This document shows, one piece after another, positions 1 through 9,708 of a DNA stretch of 64,000 bases; positions within the stretch are counted from its first letter, which is position 1; each line of letters starts with the position of its first letter. The notes beneath the pieces were generated by a model. That model saw only the letters and a list, made by a program, of their open reading frames with translations, had not been told where the DNA came from and searched no databases. The stretch is taken from positions 3,038,001 to 3,102,000 of the forward strand of contig NZ_JAOQNK010000001.1 in the NCBI RefSeq assembly GCF_025961315.1, in the 5' to 3' direction. The stretch is from Sphingobacterium kitahiroshimense (GTDB taxonomy: Bacteria > Bacteroidota > Bacteroidia > Sphingobacteriales > Sphingobacteriaceae). The position numbers and the translations under genes were made by a program.

Positions 1-342
1 AATAATCTATTAGCTCAGGGCGATGCACTATTAGAAAGTGCGCTAAATGGCGATCAATTAGCTGTTGCCAACTTAGGCAAAATAGGCTATATGCTGGGAA
101 AAGGTATTGCGACATTAATTCATATCCTCAATCCTGAAGCAATCATCATTAGTGGAAGAGGAGCTCGGGCAGGAACAATTTTAATGCCTCAGATCCAAAC
201 CGCAATCAATGAATTTTGTATCCCACGATTAGCACAGGCCACACAACTAAAAATATCTGATACCAATAAACAGGCACAAAGTCTAGGAACTTCAGCCTTT
301 ATCATAGAAAACTTTATACAAACACTTTTTCACACAAACTAA
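1..342 (+). CDS. ROK family protein, C-terminal fragment (cut by window edge)
   Basis: The frame is open from base 1, so only the last 113 residues are present. The stretch with LGKGIATLIHILNPEAIIIS and the following GRGARAG resembles the second actin-like lobe of ROK (repressor/ORF/kinase) proteins, which are sugar kinases or sugar-responsive repressors. Without the N-terminus I cannot tell whether it carried a helix-turn-helix (repressor) or only the kinase fold. It ends 22 bases before susC, so it is probably co-transcribed with the SusCD pair and may phosphorylate or sense the imported sugar (inference). Confidence 0.8.
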   Translation, partial: NNLLAQGDALLESALNGDQLAVANLGKIGYMLGKGIATLIHILNPEAIIISGRGARAGTILMPQIQTAINEFCIPRLAQATQLKISDTNKQAQSLGTSAFIIENFIQTLFHTN

Positions 343-364
343 TCACACTTATAAACCATTCGTT

Positions 365-3300
365 ATGAGTTATTTTTACAAAAAAAGTGCGGGATTGGCA
401 TTATGCACCTTATTTAGTGCATCCTCCCTTTTCGCACAGCAATCTATTACCGGGAGAGTAACAGATGCAAAAGGACCTGTCGCCGGTGTAACCGTTTCCG
501 TAAAAGGAACAGCTCGCGGTACACAGACAGATGCAAATGGTAGTTTTACAATCCAAGCCTCACAAGGTGAAACTTTACGTTTTTCCAATATTGGCTACAA
601 GTCAACAGAAATTGTAGTTGGTTCAACTAAAACGGTTAATGCTACTTTAACAGAAGATGCTTCAGCACTGGATGAAGTTGTTGTAACCGCAATGGGTATA
701 AAAAGAGCCCCTAAAGAGCTGGGATATGCCATGAGTACAGTTGGAGCTGCAGAGCTAACCAAAACAGGAAGTCCTAACTTTGCAGGAGCATTATATGGTA
801 AAGCACCTGGTGTCCGTATTTCCGCGGCTCCAGGTGGAGCAACTTCGGGGATCAACATCAATATTCGTGGTACAAATTCCATTACAGGCAGCTCACAACC
901 TCTAGTAATTATAGATGGTGTTCCAATGCGCCAAAACCTTTTTAACAATAGTGATTACTGGGGCGACCAACGTGCACGGGGTAATGGTCTTGAAGACCTG
1001 AATCCAGAAGATATCGAGAACATCACTATTCTGAAAGGAGCTTCTGCGGCGGCACTGTATGGATCTGAAGCACTCAATGGAGTTGTTATGGTGACAACAA
1101 AATCTGGAAAAGGAGGAAAAGGTTTCTCTATTGATTTCAATGCAACTTATACACATGATCAGATCGCTTATTTACCAAGATTTCAAGATGTAAGAGGACC
1201 TGGATATAGTCAAGAATATGCTAATGGTGGGCAAGCAGAAGATAAATTTTTCTATTACGGAGCTGATCGTGCTATTGATGGTGTTACAAGAGGAGTACTA
1301 CCTGCATCAATCAACTTCGGACCAAAATTTGATGGACAACCTATAATTTCATGGGATGGAAAAGTTAGACCATATGTAGCCCAAAACTCTTATAATAAAT
1401 TATTCAACAATCCCAATAATTCAACAATAAACTTGGCTTTAGGACATTCAACAGAAACTTCAAATATTCGCTTCTCGTTGACACGTCAAGATAATCAAAT
1501 GACTTCGCTAGATTCTTATAATAAAAAGAATATTGCCAACCTAGGTGCTAGTTTTAAATTATGGCAGAAACTAACCACTGACGTTACAGTCAATTTTATT
1601 AACCAGCATACACATAATAGACCTTTCCTTACTGATCGTCTAATTAACAACTTTACGGGAATGATTTCCACATTCGACAATCCAGAATGGTATCTTGACA
1701 AATATAGAACAAGTTTGGGTTATAAGTATGTTATTGATGGTCCTACAGCACAAAGTCTAACACCTGATGAAAATTTAAGATACAACGGTTACAAAGCAGA
1801 TGTTTTGGATTATATGTGGAATGTGAAGGCAAAACAATATGATGAATATTCAAATCGTCTCATCGGATCTTTCACGAACACCTATCAAGTAACTGATGAT
1901 CTATCTCTACGTGCCCGCTTCTCGGCAGATATTACAGGAGGAAGAATTGAAGATAAGCAACCAAACGAAAGACCACTGGCTTTTGAGAATACGGGTTACT
2001 ACTCGTTAAAAAATCAAAATGCAAACATTTATTATGCAGATTTTCTTGCTTCATATAGCAAGAAAATAACTGAAGATATTAAATTAGGTGCAATGGTTGG
2101 TTATACTGCTACAAAAACCTTAAGTACCGATGTGGAATCTGCTACAAGTGGAGGATTAAGTGTAAGAGATTGGTTTGATGTAAGTTCTTCAGTAAATTTA
2201 AGCAGAGGTTATAGCCTTAAACGAAACAGACTACAAGATGCATTTTTCGGAACATTGAACTTTAACTTCAAAGACTATTGGTTTCTTGAAGGAACGCTAA
2301 GAAGAGAAGTCGTATCAACAATGCATCCGGATCGTAACATACTATATTATCCTTCAGTCAATTCAAGTTTAATTTTATCGGAAGCATTTGATTTACCAGA
2401 GGCCTTCAATTACGCCAAATTAAGAGGATCTTTTGGTATCGTGGGAAAATACCCTGATATTTACAGAAGCGCATTGAGCTATACACAGAATTCCTTAGGA
2501 ATTCAAGGGGGCTCATTACCGACTCTTTACACTAATGTACCTACATCGAGTTTCGGAAACGAACTCATTAAACCAGAGAATAAACATGAATTTGAATTTG
2601 GTTTAGAAACTAAAATGTTTCAAAATAGATTAGGTATTGATCTTACTTATTATAATGGAAAAATCGTTAATCAAATTCTTGATTTTACACTTCCGATTTC
2701 ATCAGGTTCTTCTTCAATCTTAGCAAATGTTGGTACTCTTAGAAATAAAGGTTGGGAATTTGCGATTACAGGTACACCAATTCAATCCGAAAACTTTAAA
2801 TGGAATTCTGTCCTAAACTTTGCATCAAATAAAAACGTTGTTGAGGAACTTCCTGGAAAAGAATCAAAACTTCTACTAAGAGATTATGATGGCAATGCTG
2901 CACAATTAGTAGCAGTAGTAGGACAATCAATGGGAGATATCATGGTTCATCCTAATGCACTAGATGCTAATGGTAACAAAATTGTGTCAGACAACGGACT
3001 CTACAAATTAGATGCAGACAAATGGATCAAAGCGGGTAATGCTATGCCAAAGGTGACAGGTGGTTTTATTAATACATTTACATATAAAAACTTTACACTA
3101 GACGCACTAATTGATTTCCGCTGGGGTGGACAAGTTATGCCAACAGGTATTAATTGGATGATCAGCAGAGGCTTACTAGAAGAAAGTTTAAATGCAATGG
3201 ATACAGAACACGGCGGATTAAGTTACTACTTATCAAGTGGTAAAGGAATTGCAACCAATGGCAGCTCAGGACCCAATGGTGAAAAAGTATTTCATGACGG

Positions 3301-3685
3301 AATGTTAATGCAAGGTACATTAAGTGATGGTTCAACAAATAGTAATATCATTTCACAGGCTTATTACTATGCACAGACCTACAACTGGGGTGGCCCTCAA
3401 TATTCAAACTCTAATTATGGTCTCTACGTAAAAGATAACAATTATATTAAAATGCGTGAACTTTCATTTGGGTATAGACTTCCTTCATCGGTTACGTCTA
3501 AACTAAAAGCAAAAAACATTCAAATTTCAGCGTTTGGTCGTAATCTATTCTTTATCTACCGAAGTATCAAAGATTTAGATCCTGAACAAATGACAGGAGG
3601 ATCGTATTGGGTTAATCAAGTATCTAATGCTGGCACAAGTCCTGCAACAAGAACATATGGTTTAATGTTAAGAGCAAGTTTCTAA
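365..3685 (+). CDS. SusC/RagA-family TonB-dependent outer membrane receptor
   Basis: This is a 1106-residue outer membrane transporter that imports oligosaccharides or other large nutrients using TonB energy, capped by its SusD partner. A signal peptide ends near residue 24 (SLFAQ). A carboxypeptidase-D-like regulatory domain follows (ITGRVTD at about 27, to about 105). The SusC hallmark DEVVVTAMG is near residue 103, and the plug contains SAAALYGSEALNGVV. The rest is a beta-barrel ending in an aromatic Phe, usual for outer membrane proteins. Length is typical. The N-terminus lacks the FecR-contact extension of sigma/anti-sigma controlled receptors. Only two bases separate it from the SusD gene. 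The substrate is not visible in the sequence, but the sialidase-like gene downstream points to a glycan. Confidence 0.97.
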   Translation: MSYFYKKSAGLALCTLFSASSLFAQQSITGRVTDAKGPVAGVTVSVKGTARGTQTDANGSFTIQASQGETLRFSNIGYKSTEIVVGSTKTVNATLTEDASALDEVVVTAMGIKRAPKELGYAMSTVGAAELTKTGSPNFAGALYGKAPGVRISAAPGGATSGININIRGTNSITGSSQPLVIIDGVPMRQNLFNNSDYWGDQRARGNGLEDLNPEDIENITILKGASAAALYGSEALNGVVMVTTKSGKGGKGFSIDFNATYTHDQIAYLPRFQDVRGPGYSQEYANGGQAEDKFFYYGADRAIDGVTRGVLPASINFGPKFDGQPIISWDGKVRPYVAQNSYNKLFNNPNNSTINLALGHSTETSNIRFSLTRQDNQMTSLDSYNKKNIANLGASFKLWQKLTTDVTVNFINQHTHNRPFLTDRLINNFTGMISTFDNPEWYLDKYRTSLGYKYVIDGPTAQSLTPDENLRYNGYKADVLDYMWNVKAKQYDEYSNRLIGSFTNTYQVTDDLSLRARFSADITGGRIEDKQPNERPLAFENTGYYSLKNQNANIYYADFLASYSKKITEDIKLGAMVGYTATKTLSTDVESATSGGLSVRDWFDVSSSVNLSRGYSLKRNRLQDAFFGTLNFNFKDYWFLEGTLRREVVSTMHPDRNILYYPSVNSSLILSEAFDLPEAFNYAKLRGSFGIVGKYPDIYRSALSYTQNSLGIQGGSLPTLYTNVPTSSFGNELIKPENKHEFEFGLETKMFQNRLGIDLTYYNGKIVNQILDFTLPISSGSSSILANVGTLRNKGWEFAITGTPIQSENFKWNSVLNFASNKNVVEELPGKESKLLLRDYDGNAAQLVAVVGQSMGDIMVHPNALDANGNKIVSDNGLYKLDADKWIKAGNAMPKVTGGFINTFTYKNFTLDALIDFRWGGQVMPTGINWMISRGLLEESLNAMDTEHGGLSYYLSSGKGIATNGSSGPNGEKVFHDGMLMQGTLSDGSTNSNIISQAYYYAQTYNWGGPQYSNSNYGLYVKDNNYIKMRELSFGYRLPSSVTSKLKAKNIQISAFGRNLFFIYRSIKDLDPEQMTGGSYWVNQVSNAGTSPATRTYGLMLRASF

Positions 3686-3687
3686 TT

Positions 3688-5268
3688 ATGAAAATTAATA
3701 AATATTTTGTGATCGCTGGGCTATGTACAGCTTCACTTTCGACAATAACATCTTGTAAAAAATCATCCTTTGATGAACTCTATCGTGACCCATCAAAGGT
3801 TACTGAGACAACTATAGAAAAACAATTTACAGGAATATTATATACTTACCGTGAATTAGTTATCCCTACATACCGCAACTATTTTGTAACCCTTGCGCCC
3901 ACAACTCATCGCTATATCCAAACAATTGGCTGGCAAAATGCCGATGAACAACTAACACCGGGGGCCGCTGCAATTACAGATCGTTGGGAAAGATACTATC
4001 AAGGCCTAACACAATTTAGAGAATTTGAAAAAATCTATAATGCTGCTCCTGAATTAGAGAAGAATGATAAGAAAATATTTTATCTGGCTGCTAAAATATT
4101 TTTTTATGATATGACCCAGCAGCAAGTTGATTTGCATGGAGATATTCCTTGGTCGGAAGCAGGAAAATTAAGTACGAATGGAGGTAATTATACAATTTCT
4201 TATCCTAAATATGATAAAGCTACTGACATATACACTGCTATGTTAGATGATCTGAAAGCAATTAACACTGAACTTACAAATCTTAAGGTTGCCCCTGGTA
4301 TTTTAACAGGTTTCAAAACCCAGGATTTAGTAAACTCAGGATCTTTGGATTTATGGAGAAAATATTGCAATTCATTGCGCCTCCGTATGCTAACCCGAGT
4401 TGGACAAGTTCAAGCTTTTTCTGCGAGAACCAATCAAGAAATTGCTGATATTCTAAACAGTGCCCCATTAGTATTAGAGAACAAAGACAATATCCAGGTA
4501 GATATCGTCGATATCGCTACAGATATTAATTCCAAAGGATTTAGAGACGCCCTTGAAAGCTGGAACAATAATATTGCGGGGAAGACTATGATTGACGATA
4601 TGGTAGCCAAAGCTGATCCAAGATTGCCATATATGTTCGAACCAGGACCTGGCGCAGCAGGGAAATATATGGGATTAGATCCAGCTTTACCTGTTGCTTC
4701 GCAAGCTGAATTACTGATTAACACAACAACAAATCCTAGTAAAATTACGACTTACAACCGTTCGACATATTCCAGAAATGAGAGATTCCCGGGTATATTG
4801 ATAACGGCTGCTGAAGTTAAATTTTTAATTGCAGAATTTAGATTACGAGGTGGAAACGATGCTTCAGCAAAAACTTCCTTCGAAGATGGTATCAGAGCTT
4901 CAATTGAAATGCAACAAAATATTCGTACAGCAAGTAACAATAATGATGTGGCTGTTCCTGCCCCTACTACAGGAGAACAAATAAATAAATATATTTCAAA
5001 TGTGGGCTGGGGAGGAAATAAGATTCAACTTATTGCCATGCAAAAATGGTTACATTTTAATATCATTCAATCTACAGAAAACTGGTCAGAAGTGAGAAGA
5101 TTGGACTATCCAACTTTCGCTTTCCGAGTAGCACCGTCAGACAGACAGAAAACCGTACCTGTTAGATGGAACATCGCACAATCTGAATTGTCTAATAACG
5201 GGACGAATTACGACGCTGTAAAAGCACAAGATAATGTCAACACCAAACTTTTCTGGGACGTTAATTAA
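3688..5268 (+). CDS. SusD/RagB-family nutrient-binding outer membrane lipoprotein
   Basis: This 526-residue surface lipoprotein binds the substrate and forms the lid of the SusC transporter encoded two bases upstream. A type II signal peptide has its lipidation Cys at residue 23 (TITSCKK). The early ELYRDPSKVT stretch and the helical TPR-like core match the SusD-like branch often named nutrient-binding outer membrane lipoprotein (SusD-like_2), rather than classical starch SusD. A strong hairpin terminator starts 18 bases after the stop codon, so the ROK-susC-susD unit probably ends here. Confidence 0.94.
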   Translation: MKINKYFVIAGLCTASLSTITSCKKSSFDELYRDPSKVTETTIEKQFTGILYTYRELVIPTYRNYFVTLAPTTHRYIQTIGWQNADEQLTPGAAAITDRWERYYQGLTQFREFEKIYNAAPELEKNDKKIFYLAAKIFFYDMTQQQVDLHGDIPWSEAGKLSTNGGNYTISYPKYDKATDIYTAMLDDLKAINTELTNLKVAPGILTGFKTQDLVNSGSLDLWRKYCNSLRLRMLTRVGQVQAFSARTNQEIADILNSAPLVLENKDNIQVDIVDIATDINSKGFRDALESWNNNIAGKTMIDDMVAKADPRLPYMFEPGPGAAGKYMGLDPALPVASQAELLINTTTNPSKITTYNRSTYSRNERFPGILITAAEVKFLIAEFRLRGGNDASAKTSFEDGIRASIEMQQNIRTASNNNDVAVPAPTTGEQINKYISNVGWGGNKIQLIAMQKWLHFNIIQSTENWSEVRRLDYPTFAFRVAPSDRQKTVPVRWNIAQSELSNNGTNYDAVKAQDNVNTKLFWDVN

Positions 5269-5285
5269 AATTAAATAATCTTAAC

Positions 5286-5318
5286 AAAGGAAGCCACACA
5301 AGTGGCTTCCTTTATTTT
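5286..5318 (+). terminator. Rho-independent terminator after susD
   Basis: A perfect 12-bp stem (AAAGGAAGCCAC pairing with GTGGCTTCCTTT) has a 4-base ACAA loop and runs into a T-rich tail. It closes the SusCD transcript before the next lipoprotein gene. Confidence 0.9.
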
Positions 5319-5373
5319 GTAGCAATATTTCGTCAAACCTCGTTATCTTTTCAACCAATCAATATACTTATAT

Positions 5374-5991
5374 ATGAAAAAGATCATTTACACCTTATCT
5401 TTATTATTGAGTCTGTCTGTATTTTCCTGTAAAAATAGCGACCTTGAATATTCAAATCAATTTGAAGAGAGCTTTGATAAGTTTAAAGAATTCAAAAAAG
5501 AAAGCTATAACTCCTATCAATACCAAACAAACACCTCATTAATGACACAAAGTGCCACAACAACAATATCAGTCATCAATGGAAAAGTAACAAAACGAGA
5601 GCATCTCATTCAGCGGTTTGGTAATCAATTTATCTCGCCGGCTACGGGCTGGACAGATGAGAAAATTGAAGCAATTGAAGCAAATATAACGGAAGCATTC
5701 AAAACATACCTCAAGGATAAGAAGATTACATTAAAAGAATACCTCAGCTGGTCAGAATCTGAAAAAGAATTAGGAAAATATAATGGATTAGGAGCAACTG
5801 AAATTATGACACTCGATGACGTTTATACCAAGGCAAAAGGTGAATGGCTTGTAGCACAAGAAAAGAAAAAGATATTTTTTGAAACGAAAAATAATGGGAT
5901 GATCTCATCATGCGGTTATGTCATAGGAAATTGTCAGGACGATTGCTTTACCGGAATCAATATATCAGATATTAAAACATTAACGAACTAA
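5374..5991 (+). CDS. Lipoprotein of unknown function with Cys-rich C-terminus
   Basis: I do not recognise this 205-residue protein. It has a clean lipoprotein signal (LSVFSCKN, lipid Cys at 19), so it should be anchored in the envelope. The middle is charged and helical, rich in Glu and Lys. The C-terminal tail carries three closely spaced cysteines (CGYVIGNCQDDC) that could form a disulfide or bind metal. It follows the susD terminator by about 55 bases and precedes the BNR protein by about 70, on the same strand, so it may be an auxiliary surface protein of the glycan locus (inference from position). Confidence 0.75.
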   Translation: MKKIIYTLSLLLSLSVFSCKNSDLEYSNQFEESFDKFKEFKKESYNSYQYQTNTSLMTQSATTTISVINGKVTKREHLIQRFGNQFISPATGWTDEKIEAIEANITEAFKTYLKDKKITLKEYLSWSESEKELGKYNGLGATEIMTLDDVYTKAKGEWLVAQEKKKIFFETKNNGMISSCGYVIGNCQDDCFTGINISDIKTLTN

Positions 5992-6060
5992 AAAATAAAA
6001 CCAAAAAGACTCCTGTACTTCGTTTAACATATGAAAAAGTGCAGGACCAAATAAACTTAT

Positions 6061-7095
6061 ATGAACAAACTATTCTTCTTTTCTATAATCATACTAACTA
6101 TCCTTTCTTCTTGCAATAATTATAGACCAGCACTATTAACATCAACTCAGATTTTTAACGAAGGTCAGGTACCTTTCAAACAGTGCCACGCCTCTACCAT
6201 CGAACAAATTGGAAAAGATAGCCTAATTGCCGCCTGGTTTGGAGGTACACATGAATCCAATCCCGATGTTGTGATCTGGACTTCACATTATATTAATGGC
6301 AAATGGCAGACCCCTGTGCAAGTTGCCGATGGAGTCCTTGGAGACAAACGCTATCCAACATGGAACCCTGTATTTTATCAACATCCAGCATCGGACAGCC
6401 TATATCTTTATTATAAAATAGGACCTAATCCTCGAGAATGGAAAGGTTATTACAAATATTCGCTAGATAAGGGCAATACCTGGTCAACAGCGAAAGCATT
6501 ACCCCAAAACATTTTAGGTCCCATCAAAAACAAACCCATCACCCTAAAAAATAGTACTATCCTTTCCCCTTCAAGCACCGAGTCAAAAGACGAAATTTGG
6601 AAAGCTCATTTAGAGATCAGCGCAGATAGAGGTAAAACGTGGTCAATTGTTAACATTAACCATGATAGCCCCATTCAGGTGATCCAACCGAGTGTTGTAC
6701 AACATGCAGATGGAAAAATTCAAGTCCTGTGTCGCAGTAAAGAGAATAAAGTCATGAGCTCCTTTTCCAACGATAACGGAAAGACTTGGCAACCTTGGCA
6801 AGCTACAAATCTGCTTAATCCAAATGCGGCAACAGACGCAATACGTCTAAACAATGGAAAATTTATGATCGTTTATAATCCCGATCTTGCCGGAAAAGAT
6901 TGGTGGGAAGGACGTACGAAACTACGCGTGGCACTATCTAAAGACGGTCTGAATTGGAAAGATGCATTGATCTTAGAAGATGGTAAAAAGGGGGATGAAT
7001 ACTCCTACCCGACAATAATACAAGATGATGATGGTTTGATACATATTACCTATACCTGGAATAGAAAGAATATTAAACACATTGTATTAAAATAA
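6061..7095 (+). CDS. Sialidase-like BNR/Asp-box lipoprotein
   Basis: This 344-residue lipoprotein (lipid Cys at 18, ILSSCNN) is predicted to be a six-bladed propeller of the BNR_2 sialidase-like group. Asp-box repeats are visible at about 134-141 (SLDKGNTW), 187-194 (SADRGKTW) and 236-243 (SNDNGKTW), with a fourth degenerate one, SKDGLNW. The N-terminal PFKQCHAST and AAWFGGTHES segments are typical of this group. The FRIP motif of true GH33 sialidases is not visible, so cleavage of sialic acid is not assured. Related folds act on rhamnose or other acidic sugars. It probably trims a glycan for the upstream SusCD pair. Confidence 0.8.
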   Translation: MNKLFFFSIIILTILSSCNNYRPALLTSTQIFNEGQVPFKQCHASTIEQIGKDSLIAAWFGGTHESNPDVVIWTSHYINGKWQTPVQVADGVLGDKRYPTWNPVFYQHPASDSLYLYYKIGPNPREWKGYYKYSLDKGNTWSTAKALPQNILGPIKNKPITLKNSTILSPSSTESKDEIWKAHLEISADRGKTWSIVNINHDSPIQVIQPSVVQHADGKIQVLCRSKENKVMSSFSNDNGKTWQPWQATNLLNPNAATDAIRLNNGKFMIVYNPDLAGKDWWEGRTKLRVALSKDGLNWKDALILEDGKKGDEYSYPTIIQDDDGLIHITYTWNRKNIKHIVLK

Positions 7096-7130
7096 AATTG
7101 GGGCTGTCAATAATAGACAGCCCCAATTTT
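7094..7130. terminator. Bidirectional terminator between convergent genes
   Basis: A 15-bp perfect stem (AAAATTGGGGCTGTC with GACAGCCCCAATTTT) has a 7-base loop and A/T runs on both sides. It lies between the BNR gene (plus strand) and the GH3 gene (minus strand) and can stop transcription from either side. Confidence 0.9.
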
Positions 7131-7201
7131 ATTTTACATCCTAAACGAGTAGGATCATTAAAGATGCAAGTATAGTATACTTTCCGAGTGTATTATTTTT
7201 C

Positions 7202-9568
7202 CTACAAATAGTCCTTCTTCAATTCCAATGTACCTTCCAGTCGCACATCATCAGATCCTGCACCAATCAGTAATTTAAATTTTCCCTTCTCAGTTTTCCA
7301 CCGGTTATCCACAGCCCAAAGCTTCAGATCCTCTTTAGTCAATTGAAAAGTGACCCTTTCACGCTTACCAGCCCCAATAGACTTACGTTCAAATCGTTTC
7401 AATTGTTTGATAGCTGTAACTACTGAACTAACCTCATCCACAACATAAAGCTGAGCCACCTCATCACCGTTTAACAGTCCTTTGTTTTCCACATCAAAAG
7501 CAACCGTACAAGCAAAATCGTCTGCACTTTCCTTCACATCAACAACAAGATTAGCATATTCAAATTTACTGTAGCTCAAACCATGGCCAAAAGCATATAA
7601 AGGCTTAGCCGACATCTCCACATAATCATGATGTTTAGGTTTATTATGATTATAATGTACTGGCAACTGTCCTACAGAACGAGGTACTGAAATCGGCATG
7701 CGTCCAGCAGGATTATAATCTCCAAACAGCACATCAGCTATCGCAAGTCCACCCTCCTGCCCAGGGTACCAGGCATTCACAATAGCGGGGATATGTGCAG
7801 CTGCCCAATTCAAATTCAAAGGTCTTCCCATGATGGTCACAAGCACAATAGGTTTACCTGTTTTCTCCAAAGCCTGTAATAACTGTAGCTGATGCCCCAT
7901 CATATCCAAAGAGACACGATCAAAACCCTCACCACTTTCCATATCACTAACTGCATTGATATCGACATTTGCGGCACCTGTAGCTTGATAAGTTGTTTTA
8001 AAATCACGGGCACTAGAACCACCCAATACCACAACAACCACATCCGACAGCTTCGCCGCCGCAACCGCATCTTGTATATTACTATTAAGCGTATCACGGA
8101 TAGCACAGCCCTTCACGTAATCAATCTGTGTCCCCTTACCTACCGCAGCACGGATACCAGCCAATACTGTTTTCACTTTACCATCAGCCTGCGGAGCAGT
8201 ATAGTCTCCCAATTGATTATAGGCATTATCCGCATTAGGACCAACAACTGCAATACGTTTAACCGTTTTCTTCAGAGGCAATAAGTCTCCTTCATTTTTA
8301 AGCAATACGATAGACTCCTGAGCTACTTTACGTGCTATAGTCACATTTTCAACAGTAGCTACCTTTTTTGCAACCAGTTTTTCATCCACAAAAGGACGGT
8401 CAAATAAACCCAGATTAAATTTCATACGCAGTACACGTGCCACAGCAGTATCAAGAACTGAAGTTTCTACAAGACCGCTATTGACCGCCTCCAATAAATT
8501 AGCACCATATCCTGTACCGCTCAAATCTACATCAAGACCGGCATGTATACTTTGTGAGGCTCCCTCTGCTGCAGTAGAAGCTGTGGCGTGCCCTCCGTTT
8601 AATCCAGAAATACTTAATAAATCGGATACGACAAAACCGTTAAATCCCCAATCTTTACGCAATACATCTTTCAGTAGCCAGGGATTTGCAGAGCAAGGAA
8701 TACCATCAATACTGTTATAAGCCGTCATCACAGAACCTGCTCCTGCGTGAACAGCTTGTTCAAAAGGATACAGATAATGGTGACGCATTGCTCTTTCACC
8801 GACAGAAACACCTTCACCATTATGACCACCTTCAGGAACAGCGTAGGCAACAAAGTGTTTAAGTGTACCAATTATTTTATCTTCTTTCCCAATTACATCA
8901 CCCTGGAAGCCCTTCACCATCGCCCTTCCCATCTGCCCGATCAAGTACGCATCTTCACCATAAGTCTCTTCTGTTCGTGACCACCGTGGATCACGTGCTA
9001 GATCCAATACAGGACCATAACCATTTTTTCCACCTACAGCGTAAGTTTCCTTTGCAATCGTAGCCGCCATCTGTTCAATTAAAACTGGATTCCAAGTACT
9101 TGCTTGACCAATTGCTGTAGGAAAAACAGTAGCACCTATAGCCATATGACCATGCGGAGCTTCTTCAGATAACAACAAAGGAATACCTAAACGGGTACTA
9201 TCCAACATATAGCGTTGAATCGCATTAGTCGCTCGTGCCGCTTCCACAGGGCTCAAACCATTTAACAGCGTTTTTTGAGTCCACGGATCAGCACGCAAGG
9301 TTGCCCAGAGCAGACCAATATGCTGCTCCTGAACTGCTTTTTTCAGTTTTGCACTTACACCGATACCCTTAGCCCTCTTCTCATACATCTCCCAACCCAA
9401 CAATTTCGACAATTGACCAACTTTCTCCTCCTTAGTCATTCTCCCCAATAGGTCCTGAACTCTTTTCTCTGTCGGAAGTTTACTGTTTTTATAAGCTGGC
9501 TGCTGCGCCTGTAAGTTTGGAATCGCTAGAAATAACATTCCACTAAAAAATATACTGCTAAGTTTCAT
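7202..9568 (-). CDS. bglX: GH3 beta-glucosidase, secreted (BglX-like)
   Basis: This 788-residue glycoside hydrolase family 3 enzyme removes non-reducing beta-glucosyl (possibly beta-xylosyl) residues. A signal peptide ends near residue 21 (IPNLQAQ), so it acts in the periplasm or at the surface. The TIM-barrel domain shows the DLARDPRWSRTEETYGED block (189-206), LKHF at 236-239 and the nucleophile Asp316 in FVVSDLLS. The alpha/beta sandwich follows, and the C-terminal fibronectin-like domain is intact. Size and layout match periplasmic BglX. It stands alone on the minus strand, facing the SusCD locus across a shared terminator. Confidence 0.93.
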   Translation of the reverse strand: MKLSSIFFSGMLFLAIPNLQAQQPAYKNSKLPTEKRVQDLLGRMTKEEKVGQLSKLLGWEMYEKRAKGIGVSAKLKKAVQEQHIGLLWATLRADPWTQKTLLNGLSPVEAARATNAIQRYMLDSTRLGIPLLLSEEAPHGHMAIGATVFPTAIGQASTWNPVLIEQMAATIAKETYAVGGKNGYGPVLDLARDPRWSRTEETYGEDAYLIGQMGRAMVKGFQGDVIGKEDKIIGTLKHFVAYAVPEGGHNGEGVSVGERAMRHHYLYPFEQAVHAGAGSVMTAYNSIDGIPCSANPWLLKDVLRKDWGFNGFVVSDLLSISGLNGGHATASTAAEGASQSIHAGLDVDLSGTGYGANLLEAVNSGLVETSVLDTAVARVLRMKFNLGLFDRPFVDEKLVAKKVATVENVTIARKVAQESIVLLKNEGDLLPLKKTVKRIAVVGPNADNAYNQLGDYTAPQADGKVKTVLAGIRAAVGKGTQIDYVKGCAIRDTLNSNIQDAVAAAKLSDVVVVVLGGSSARDFKTTYQATGAANVDINAVSDMESGEGFDRVSLDMMGHQLQLLQALEKTGKPIVLVTIMGRPLNLNWAAAHIPAIVNAWYPGQEGGLAIADVLFGDYNPAGRMPISVPRSVGQLPVHYNHNKPKHHDYVEMSAKPLYAFGHGLSYSKFEYANLVVDVKESADDFACTVAFDVENKGLLNGDEVAQLYVVDEVSSVVTAIKQLKRFERKSIGAGKRERVTFQLTKEDLKLWAVDNRWKTEKGKFKLLIGAGSDDVRLEGTLELKKDYL

Positions 9569-9597
9569 TTAAGATTGTATAAAAGAGACCATCGGTC

Positions 9598-9609
9598 GGT
9601 TTGTAAACC
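9598..9609. promoter_or_regulatory. Inverted repeat upstream of the GH3 gene, possible operator
   Basis: GGTTTGTAAACC is a self-complementary 12-mer about 30 bases upstream of the GH3 start codon. The position suits an operator or activator site for a sugar-responsive regulator, but one copy of a 12-mer in AT-rich DNA is weak evidence. Confidence 0.25.
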
Positions 9610-9678
9610 CCTAAATTAACGTTTTAGCATTAGAAATCAGTAATACATCATAATAATATTACTAAAAGTAACAAACAT

Positions 9679-9708
9679 AAAAAAGGACGATTTTGATCGT
9701 CCTTTTTT
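9679..9708 (-). terminator. Rho-independent terminator downstream of the small lipoprotein gene
   Basis: AAAAAAGGACGA pairs with TCGTCCTTTTTT around a 6-base loop, with A/T runs on both flanks. It is 280 bases past the stop of the minus-strand gene at 9989-10471 and also insulates the GH3 promoter. Confidence 0.8.

Noticed and set aside
7892..8284. 130-codon open frame on the plus strand
   Set aside because: It lies antisense inside the GH3 gene, which has full catalytic motifs; the frame has no family resemblance.
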